This document shows, piece after piece, positions 36,763 to 48,200 of a stretch of DNA of 64,000 bases. Position 1 is the first letter of the stretch. Every line of letters starts with the position of its first letter. This DNA comes from Rhabditoides inermis (taxonomy: Eukaryota; Nematoda; Chromadorea; Rhabditida; Rhabditidae), in the NCBI GenBank assembly GCA_963966185.1, contig CAWZYM010000253.1:372001-436000 (forward strand), given 5' to 3'. The translations under genes were made by a program, and so were the position numbers. The notes under the pieces were generated by a model. That model made no database searches and was not told where the DNA came from. It worked only from the letters and a program-made list of their open reading frames with translations.

Positions 36763-37467
36763 CCTCTAACCGGTCCGCTGTAATGCGACGACAATTAGTT
36801 CACACGATCTTCCGCCTCGCGAACGAGCCGAAAGAGCACACGCGCAAAAAAGGCACGACCAAAAAAGACAAAGAAGCAAACAGACCCTTAACGCGTCGAG
36901 GAAAAATCTTCTGACTTGAAACTTGAAGAAAAGAAAAAACCTATTGTACTCCATAACAACGAAAAAAAACGAACAACCGCACAGAAAAACAAAAGCACGT
37001 AGAATGAGGAACGCTTGCATTTTTAGACTGAACGTGGAAGTGGGCTGGAAAACTAGAAATGAATTAAGTCATGCCTGTGCGTCACCAAGTCTTCTAAAAA
37101 AAATGTACAGATTGAATTCATGGTCATTTATTGACTATGAAAAAACCACAAATTTGTCAAAAAACCGACACAGTGAAGAACAATTCACCTGAGATAACAA
37201 CAAGAATAATCTTACTTCTGGGGTGTAATGTTTCATTTCGTTTAATGGCATAGGGACGCTTGGCTTTTGACTTTGTTTCATTGCTTGACCCATGAAAACA
37301 CGAAACAATTAAAGAAAACGCAAAAGAACGGCGTTTCCGCGTTACCTACACGCTTATCAACATGTGCACGTGCAAAGCTTGGTAAGGCGTATTCAAACTT
37401 TGTGCCAAAATGATTATCGGAAAGTTGAGGTGTGTGCGCATCTCATCTATAAGAGTTCACCAGCACA

Positions 37468-37545
37468 TGTCGTTGTAGTGTTGTGGTAGCGCTCATTGTT
37501 CACCGATTATGCTATTCCGGTTCGATTCCCGCTACGTGCAATCAG
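37468..37545 (+). repeat. tRNA-derived SINE-like sequence
   Basis: TAGTGTTGTGGTAGCGCTC resembles a pol III A box region, and GGTTCGATTCC at about 37520 is a good B box. Box spacing is tRNA-like. The head TAGTGTTGTGGT is shared with the inverted sequence near 38690, suggesting one family. Confidence 0.5.
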
Positions 37546-37914
37546 TTTTCGTGATTTATTTCGATTTACCAAGGGAAGAAGTGTACGGCCTATACAGATG
37601 TGGTCTAAAATAGATCTTTGAAAAATCCAAAATGGACTATTGTAATGGGTCACAGTATGACTCGCGTTCAATATTCGTGGCAAGAACATTTCAGAAAGCG
37701 CTCAAAATCAAATTGTTTTTCACAACTTGTGTACTATTTATTTCTTTTATTTCTTTTTATTTTATTCATTTTTGTGACTCATTAACTAGCTATTGTTGAT
37801 GATTATTATTTTATTTGTTACAGGTATGACTGACCGAGACAAACCTTTCCCCGAGGAAGGGTCATCGTCGGGTCTGCGCACAGCGCACAATTTGATGCGA
37901 GAACAGAACTACAT

Positions 37915-38222
37915 ATTATTTTTTAAAGGACTTCCGTAAGAGAAGAGTTTGTGTTACCCAACGTAATGCAACAAAGCTCATTCTTCTATCAATCGAAATA
38001 GTTAACAAGCCTGCTCTTTCTGCAATAAAAACTATTGCGAGCAAATGTTGTACGTCGGCAAATTTATTTCAGTATCTGATCGGTTATGTATATATCTTGT
38101 TGAACTATTGGAGCATGTTTGTGTACTATTTCGATTGATAAAATGCATGAGCTTTTGTTGCATTACAATGGGTAACACAAACTCTTCTCTTACGGAAGTC
38201 TTTTTAAAAGATAATGAATATA
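37915..38222. repeat. Small foldback element, arms about 90 bp
   Basis: GACTTCCGTAAGAGAAGAGT followed by TTGTGTTACCC, near 37928, recurs inverted near 38190, with flanking ATCAATCGAAATAG also inverted. A further partial copy of the outer edge (AAAGATAATGAATGTACTTT) occurs at 38429. Confidence 0.7.
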
Positions 38223-38619
38223 CTTTTATTTTAATGAACTTTTACGTTTAGGCATGATTGAGTAATGCAATTGATGTATACAGCCCGCAAACTTTCATAT
38301 CATGCACTCAAATGGGTGATCCCACTCGCGGCCGCTAGCCTCTCTCGCCGCAGATATTTTCCCGCCAAAATTTGCTCAGAGCGTGATAACCGTCCGCTAG
38401 AGTGACATTTTCCCCGGAGTTCTTCTTTAAAGATAATGAATGTACTTTTATTGGATTTCATATAAATCTATTTACATCATTATAAACCACAAAACATTTT
38501 TTTAAAGAAATCCAACAGTTCACCCATCTCGTCGAGTCCAAAATTGTTCAGGTAGTTCTGATAGAAAAATTTATAATTCTAATGTCAATTCTATGTAAAT
38601 CCATATAGCACAAAAAAGC

Positions 38620-38697
38620 CACCACCCGGAACCGAACTCCCGGCCTTGCATCTCAACGAGCGCAATCGCTAACCAGCTAACCACAACACTACTGTGC
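38620..38697 (-). repeat. tRNA-derived SINE-like sequence
   Basis: On the minus strand AGTAGTGTTGTGGTTAGC is followed about 45 bases later by GAGTTCGGTTCCGGG, a B box-like sequence. It shares its head with the element at 37468. Confidence 0.5.
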
Positions 38698-39048
38698 ACA
38701 CATCGCGGCACGCAAATCGAATATGCTCACGAGATCAGCTCCATAGCGAGACATTTGCTTTGTGTTTTGATATTCTGGGTAGATTTGATTTTAAAATAAG
38801 CTTGCTACTCTGGAAAAAAACGATACGAATTTGTTGGCGTGAAAAACGAATTCAGATCGCTTTCGTCCTAGACAACGTAATTGTTTCTACAACAAAATGG
38901 ATAACTAGTGAAGTGATACAACCGACTGTATTAATGAAAACACACATTTGGAAAGAAAAAAAGCTCAAGCACATAACAACGCCGATACACAACTTATTCC
39001 ATTGCAAATCAAAGATTCAACATTGAACAAATGATACTCAACAACTGC

Positions 39049-39203
39049 TTACTCTCCCATGGACACTCCGAACTTGCTGCGGTGGGCAGACTGCTTGGCG
39101 GGAAGGAGAGACTCGTTGTGCACGTACGACTCACAAGGATAGCACCTGGAAGGGACGGGGTGGGAAGGAGAGAGAGAAGGAGAGAGAAAAGCAGAGAGAG
39201 AGA

Positions 39204-39255
<52 letters not shown>

Positions 39256-42200
39256 GAGAGAGAAAAGCAGAGAGAGAGAGAGACAGAGAGAGACAGAGAG
39301 AGAGAGAAGAGAGAGAGAGAGACAGAGAGAGAGAGAAGAGAGAGAGACAGAGACAGAGAGAGAGCGTGTGTACCCACCAGACGGAGAGGTCAGCCAGGGA
39401 GAGAGCCATGGGGTGTTCCGTCTCCAAGTGGTGCATGAGAGCGTGCTCGCACACGAACCGACCACAGTGCGGCTGCAATACATCAACAACTATACCTCAC
39501 TCACAATTTAACAACACAACATGATTGTAGATGGGTCAACGTCAGCGATTTGTCAATGCTACACTATAGCAGTTGTAATGCACCAAAATGGGATGAAGTT
39601 TCACAAACAAACTGGGATAAAATGGAACAAAATTGTGTCTGTATAATAAAATAGAGAAGCAAGCAGGACAGTGTTACCTTGTAGCACTGAAGGCACACCC
39701 AGTTCTCCTGTTCCGTGCCACATCCCAGACATGCAGACAGGGCAGAGATGCCCTCGGATGGAACAGCCGACACCTGAATCATTGTACTTTGTCACGCACA
39801 ACCTTCAACTCATCCACTACTGTTTCCGCCACAAAACATATCGACAAAAATACATGGAGACGATTAGACACAGATAGACTTAGATATACATAGCAATATC
39901 GAGCGATAATCGAACGAGTGAATGATGGTGGTGTGTGACCTTGTCCAGATGGGGGCAGGATGTGAGGGGCACGACTGCGTGCATGCCATTGTCAGCCGCG
40001 ATCTCCGCAGCCAGAGCAGCGTCCTCAGAGATCTGCAACACACACAAAGTGAACCACAAATCACTATTCTTCGAAACAAATATCACACTTGTCACATATG
40101 TGGACTGAAACAAATTAAAGTTCCATTCCAACTCACCAGAAAATTGAACACCAAAGGCCGAACCGACAAACACCCACCTGCTGCTCCATCTCGGCCTGCT
40201 TGGATGCACCCGGCTGCTCGCTCATCTCCTCTCCTTCCTCTTCCTCACTTGATGACGACGAATACCAGTCGCAGAAGTCGTGGTCGAACGCGTGCTCGCC
40301 GTCGACCTGCAAGCACACACTACACACACTACACTACCAAACACCATACACCACCAACACGAAACGAGAAACAAAAGAGAGACGTGAAAGTATGCACACC
40401 GTGTCTCAACAGATACTTATCTCATCGACACTCAAAAAAGACAGAATGAATATATTTATTTACTAAAAATCACAAATCACATATTACCTCAATATATCAC
40501 AATCATTGGAAGACTAGAACCGACTGAAAGAACAAAAGAATATCAGATCACTAATCATCGATAATTGCAAAAATGCAAAACCTAGCACCTAACCATTAAC
40601 ATGTACATTGAACGAGATACCACAATGCTCACTGCTACATGGCAGCAACGCCATTCTCATCTGTGCTCATCTTTCTCAGGTTATGAGTGAGCCGTCGCAT
40701 ACCTCCCCTAGTTGTCCGTCTGGTCACATCCACGCTCTCCCCCTCCTCCTCTTCCCCGCGTCGCTTCCGACCAACCTGTCGCCGCTCCCGCAGCTGTACA
40801 AGCTCGCACAGACACTTCTGTGCCCACATGGTCGGCCTGTCCCCTCTCTTCCCTCCCCTCACCTGCATGCCTGCCAGCCACTTCCAGTGTGTCTGCTGTG
40901 CCTGCGCCACCCGGCGGAGACACGTCCAGCCCTCCGAGCAGACAGGAGACCTGCCAGAGAGAGATGATAGAAAACATGTGCAGTGAGTCAATTTATGCAC
41001 ACTTGAATCTTCTACGAAACACATGTTGCACGGTATCCTCACTACACCTCACTTCTCTGGGAATTCCTTGGGCTGTATCTTCACTGCTCTAACCACCATC
41101 ACTTCCAGAACTGCCTCCGTACAACGAGCAATCGCATCCACGTTGTAGCCTGGAAAAAACACAATCAAATTCATCGCCGTTGGCCGACCTTCAATTAGGT
41201 GCAATTCGTTAGTAACTGCTACCGATACGTTTCAACACGTCCTCATATTCACCCCGACGCGTTTCATCGCTAATCACAAGAATGATAACTGTATTGATGA
41301 GCTGTGTTGTATTCTGACCTCCCTCCAATACTGCGACTAGCCGTCCGCCTGCGAGTGCGAGTAGGTGGTGAGTCAACTCGGCGAAGAGAGGCGGCGAAAG
41401 ATGGTACTCGCCCAGAGGATCCCCTGCCGCCGCATCGAAGCCCGCCGACAACAACACCTGCAACAATCACTGCGTTCCCATTCACACTTGACTGTCTTCT
41501 CATCATATCCTCTCTTCTCACACAAACAAGTACGTCCAAACAGTTCTTGGCGTAAATGCATTTAGCACACTCCAACTCTAAAACTGATACTCTTAAACTC
41601 TGAGTGAGCTACTCTCATCACTGCATCATACAGTAGTTTCAACCCGTGCCAAAACACTATTTTATATAATTACCCGTAATCCGCAACATCACGAAAACGT
41701 AACGTACCATGTCGGGTGCGAACTCGTAGCAGATGGGTAGGATGAGGCGGAGCAGGGCCGCCCTGTACTCGGCGTCCCCCATACGGGCGTACGACCACGG
41801 CACGTTCACCGTCCGACCCACACCCTAGACAACACACTCGCGCCTTGCTTGCTGCTTGTCAAATACATTTTCGCTGTGCCTTGCTCACCTCGCCCTCTCC
41901 ACAGTCGCGCTCTTCCTTGGGCTCTCCCAGCGGGTAGAATCCGCCGCCATCACTGCGGTGCAGAGAAACGAACAGAACAGACGGGTCCTGCAAGAGGTGT
42001 TCATCTCTCCCTCCACACGCAGCCACAGTCAAGCACCTGATAGAACACCTCCTGTGTTCCGTTGCCGTGGTGCACATCCCAGTCGACGATCAACACGCGA
42101 CGCACGCCGTGCCGAGACTGCGCGTACTGAAAACAACCTGCACCACCACTCTGCTATTCACAAGCTACACCTCCATCGACTTAACACTATCCGCACTAAC

Positions 42201-45200
42201 CTTGGCCGCCACAGCGACGTTGTTGAAGATACAGAAGCCAGACGGGGCCGAGACGCCGGCGTGGTGGCCTCAAGTGACTGTCGTCTTTCATTGTGCATCA
42301 CTCTGCACTCACCTGGCGGTCTGACAACAGCGAACGCGTTCCACTCGCCAGCCGGAGACGACAACACCCGGTCGACGCACTGCAATCATTAACATGACAA
42401 TTAGTAGCGAGCATCTGTGACATCACTGATCATTCATCTCCCGTACTCCACGACTCTACCTCATACGTCCAACGTGATCTGATGATATTTATAGAATACA
42501 ACTGATAATCCTATTAGTATAGCTATAGATATGGGTCGTCCGCCACATAAACATCAACAGGCAATACCATGTTATAGCCACGGATTATATGAGTTCCTAC
42601 ACACACACCTGCTATTGAATTTCTAGCACATAAATTTTCGTTGCATGGATGCCCTGCATTGTATCGTCAAAAGCTTACAGTGTCAATGTGTGAACAACCG
42701 GGGCCTCTAGTCAAGCCGCAGTGCAATTTTGTCTGTCTGCTGGTATGTGTTTGAATAGTGATGTACGCACTTGATGTTTGCACGCACACACACACACATG
42801 GATTCAATTCGAACCGCCAATAGTGTGACAAGAGAGCACTGCGTGTAATTTCGAGCCGCCAAGCGCGCGCGGCAATTCGAGTCAATTGTTGCGTTTCATA
42901 TCCGCAACTCTGTATTAAATGGTCTTTGCCATTAGTAACTTGCAACGACTCTTTTACATTCGTTTTCACATTACGGGAGATTGCCTCAGCAGACTTATGC
43001 TAAAAATTATATACTATTTCTACATTGGCTACATCTTATTGTCTAATTGCAACAGTTTTCTGTCGAAAAATGCAAGTCGAAATTATTTAATCTTATGAAC
43101 TCTGTTATTTCACGTCCTATCTGTAGTCTGATAGCCGCACAGGAATCACCCCACTTTGATAACACATCGCGCACATGGCTTTCTTTCCCAAAACGCATAC
43201 GCGCCGGCTCGCCTCGTTGATTTATGTAAACGCTCCTTTTGACTAGTGCAGGTGCGCTTGAAAAGAGCACTCACCGGCTGAATGAGTGAATGAATAATCA
43301 CGGCGCAGCCTGGCGACCGCCGTTCTTACGAATCGCGCCCACTGAGCACCGTTCCATTTCGCCGAAATGACTGTTCACTCTAGACCTATTCCATTTGCAT
43401 TATGTCGCGTCCGTGTTGGTGACATTGCTGCCGTGTCATTTCCGCTTGCCATTCGGCTAACGTCATCTGGTCTCATCCTCATCCTTATCTAGTCTTCACG
43501 CAATGCACGACGACTCTGCATTCGCGCACTCGGATGGCCACTTGCACCTGCCAGACTTCTATCGGTGAGTGGAGTAGAATAGACAAATCATCTGCCTCTC
43601 CTCCAGCGTGCTGCGTCCCGACTTCCTCTACTCCTTTCTCGCCTACTTTGCCTTCTTCCGCATCTGCTCGCACCTCGTCAAGACGTATGCCTGGCAGCAG
43701 TTCAGCGGATTCAAGTGAGTGTTCTTCGAGTGGCTGTGTCTCACTGTGTTGTAGGCAGTACCGTCTGCACAACCTGTCCATCTGTCTGCTGCACTCTGCT
43801 CTGTCTGGCGGCTGGGCGCTGCACTTTGCCCTCTCACATCCCGACATCATGTTCGAGCAGACCATGCACTGGTACGACAAGCTCTACGCCCACCTCCCCA
43901 TCTTCTCCATTGGTCAGTGGCCAGTAATCGACTGAATATGTTATCTCGAATCTCGAATATTTACACAAGTACCGCATTAGCCAACTAATTATGCGCTTGT
44001 TGTATTAATACGTGATTAGCATTCCCTGCAGCCTACTTTGTGCACGACTCGCTCGACATGCTCGCGTACGAGGTGTCGCGGTGGACGTTCGAGCTCCTCT
44101 TCCACCACGTCGTCTGCTGTTTCGCATTCGGCGGATGCCTCTTCTCCGGAAAGTTCCTCGCCTACAACTACTGGGCGCTACTCATGGAGGTCAGCAGGTA
44201 CGAAATTTTTTTATCACTTAACAAAACTTAACAAAAATTGATTAATGTATTCAGTGTCACCTTGCACATCCGTACCATCTCGCAGCTGAGCGGGTTCTCC
44301 ATTCAGTACCCCACAGTCACTTCCATCGTCAAATACGTCAACGTGTTCACGTGAGTGTCTGTTGATCGCTTCGATCAGACTCGCATCCATTCTTGTTTCC
44401 AGCTGTGTCGTGTTCCGTTTCTGCGTTCAGTTCTGGCAGATTCAGTGGGCGTTCCGCAATTTGCAAAACATGCACGCAGTCTACGCGATCATCTCGCTCG
44501 GAGGTTAGAAAATATAATGTAATGCAACGCAGAAAACGAATTGCAGCAACAAACACACTGGGCTTTCAAACTTTCAATAAAGAGTTGAAACATTCATTTA
44601 GGCGGTTGCATTTTTCTTGTCATTAACGGCCAGCTCATCTCTCGCATTCTCGCCTCTGATGGATTCCTTGGAGAGAAGAGGAAAAGGGCAGAGCCGAACC
44701 GGTAGGTCAACAACTAAACGTCGATACACGCGACTTTGGCCTTAACATACTACACAAATGAACATGTCCCCTACATCTTATGTTACTTGTACTCCTCTGA
44801 CTAACATATTTCAGAGACCAAGAGCGTATCGCCGCCGAAACAAATGGCAAGAAAAGCCAATAGTCAGCCTGTTTTCAACTCGATTACCGGTAACTGTATT
44901 TTGTTACGAGTAATAAATGACTTATAACTCACGTGATTTTCGCAATTAATCCGTGGTACAGATGAAACGAGCTCTATGGCTGAATACAGGTGCAGCGTGC
45001 AACTACGGTGTTCATAGTACACTCTCGACATCTCTCATCCTAACCTGCAGCACAGCTCCGCTCGCTCTGGCCGCTGCCTGATACGAGTGCGGGGTGAGGT
45101 AGATCGAGTTGAGACGGGCCTCCGCACGCGCCAGCTCATCCACACACATCTACAACTACTGGATATAATACATGAATTAGCACAGTTTCACCAAATCAAT

Positions 45201-48200
45201 CGACTACAACTGTTTCTATTGCACAAACATTAATAGCTTTCACAATCCATCCCATCCGAAACATCCAGTCACCCACCGTCTGGGTGCTTCGCATCATGTC
45301 TACGTGTTGCTTCGAGTGAACGGCAGTCAGCTCGCCCTCACTCGCCTCCCTCACATTCTCCAGCACATCACACCGACCCCAAAGAGAAGAGGCAGACAGA
45401 CGCGCGCGAATCTGGAATGATCAAGCTATACTTATTAAACACCTGGCTTTTGATTTGTCATGGAGATAAAACGATCACTGCATGATCAATAACAATATCA
45501 GACACTCGGTAGACTTGGACAGGAATATTTATCGTTCACCACAAATTATGACTATAGTTTTGGTTCTTGATTTTGTCTTGTTCAATCATTTGCAGTCTCA
45601 GCGTGTTGGAGGATTGACGGAGTTTTCGACTTAAATGCGCGATAAGAAGAGGCTGGACTGCAGTGAAAAGTGGAATGACCTAAACGTCGTTGAAATATTC
45701 ACTCTCTTTTTGGAGGAAAACCCACGTAAATGTATGAATACACTATTCGAAAATGTACTACCGATGAAAACTCGTGTTCTCTATTGACAATCATCGGAAC
45801 AGCGAAGAAATTGAAGAGAAAAAGACCGCAGTGCAACATCATTCCAGGAATCAACATTTTCGTAAACTAAACATTTGGTTTTTAAACGAGTTCAGAAATT
45901 CTACACAAATTTACCTTTTTCGATGCAACAGAGTTAAAACGATTCGCGAGATCATATTGCCCACTGTTTCATAAGTAATATTATGAACAGTGAAGAATTA
46001 GTTTTGAAATTACCTTGGCGAACGGTGATTACTTAATATGTATACAGTAGCCGTTAATCCGACAGATAGTATATCCATAGAAGCCATAACTTTGAAGTAA
46101 AATAAAAGTACGCGAAGACTGTTTTTGCTAGTAATGCGACAACTGAAAACGCTGACATTTAAACCTATTCAATTTTATGATTTGTACCTATAAGTCAAAA
46201 ATGATAATGATTCGTCTTTGTGACTGAGAAAAGTTAATGTTGCTGATAATGAATACTATAAATTGTACATCAGTTCCAGTGTGTTAGATGCATTAAGAAT
46301 AAAGTTCACTGACCACAATAACTATTAGACACACCGACATAGTTGTATAATGATGAGCATATCTTCGGAGAAGTATACTTGATAGTCAAGTGACATTGCA
46401 CTTGACATTGCGCTCAAGTGACATTGCACTTAATTAAAAGTTAGTGTCTTGATTTAAAAAAAAACATACACAAACGTGAAATTGATTCCGAATAAAGAAA
46501 ACGTTATAATAACTCGAAGTGGGAGGCAAGCGGACACTTCATAAAGTGGACAGTTAGAATAATGTGAGTCAATAATATGATGCACCTGTCAACAACAACA
46601 AAAACGTATTGAAAAAACTATTGTTGATTTCTCACCTCTTGTACTAAAAATATCACATTATGCAGTAGAATAAAGGATAGCGAAACGCCCATTAATCTTT
46701 TAAAATGCCTATCAAACGAAACAAGTAATTTTTTCTTGAATAATACGAATGTGGCTGCAGTCCCAACAATACTGCATGCTATGATGATCAACTGGTAGGT
46801 AACATACAATGGGTTATGAACCAGATGGAACACAGTCGAACAATTGAAATCCTCGCTCATCGTTAAGATGTGGTGTGATAAAGAGATGTAGAGCTATTGT
46901 ACACAGCGATTGATAGAGTAAGTCTAATTTGCGTGGTTTCATCACATTACAGACTTACGCAGGAGAAGTAGACGCGTAGTATAGTCGAATTGAACCGCGA
47001 GTGCAAGTAGACTAATTGAATTGTGAGCAAATCAAGCGCAAACATTTCTTTCACAATGCAAATTCAAGTATACTAATGTAATTATGTGATTGTGAGTAGA
47101 GTTGAGCACGATTAATCGAATCCGAATAAAATCCGAATAATTATTCGATTAATCAATTAATCGAATAATTTTTATTCGTTATTCGAGGTCTCACAATTAA
47201 TGGAACAATATTTAAATAAAATGTCTGTTCGATTGATCGATCGAATAATTTTTATTCGTTATTCGTCTTCAATCTTCAATTATTCGAATATATTATCACA
47301 AAAACACATGCAATACTCCAAAATACCTCTAGTTTATGGTCAGTCAAAAAGAAATAATCGGTCGATTAATCGGTTAATCGAATAATCGAATAATTTTCAT
47401 TTGTTATTCGAGCGCAGACGATTAATCAAATAATGAATAAATATCGAATAATAAACGAATAATCGAATTCGACGATTAAATGAACAAATAAAAATTATTC
47501 GTTATTCGTCCAAAATAAATATTCACCTAACTCTTATTGTGAGAGATTCAATCGAACGACCTTTCTTTTGTAAATCAATTCAAACACGTTATGTAGACAT
47601 GATCAGAAAGGCAATTGAACTACAGGATTTTCTGCAAAAAAATAACTCAAAGTTGAACACTTGCACTCTCACTTCCGCTTCCGCTTTCGCCACCCACCCC
47701 TCGGATCCTGTGGGGACACTCTGGATGGTGCGCGTTCTCCTTGTGAGAGTGTTTCTCCGAACACTCGTCGAAGACAACCAGTGTGCGCCGAGTGAACACG
47801 GCTCCTGCAAATCGTACACATTCATTATGCACATAATCCTATGTCTTCGGTCTTCCGCGACTTATAAGTAGTCCAGTATCATCGGTCCATCTCTACGGCA
47901 TACAACATTTTTGTCTCTTACCGGATTTTACACTTAAGATTCCCAATAGACTCAAAACTTAGCAATTTACGATCTTACACTTTCCTTCATCATTGCTCTA
48001 ACTATAATAGTCGGATAAATTAACCCACCCCTCTTCTCCTCCCACGCTGCCAGCTGTCGCTGCTCCACGTTCTGTGTGTCAGGAGGGCGGTCGTCTCCAG
48101 TAGGGGAAGAGAAGGCCGCACACGGCACATGCCTGCAAGCAATCAACGTTCATATCATCACATACCACGTGCACAATGCGGGTTGTTCACGAACTGGCTG

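Larger units (their letters stand above)
36795..39048. other. Intergenic, with SINE-like and foldback pieces
   Basis: No protein gene was seen. It holds the tRNA-like element at 37470-37545, the small foldback at 37915-38222, and a second tRNA-like element at 38620-38697. Confidence 0.5.
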
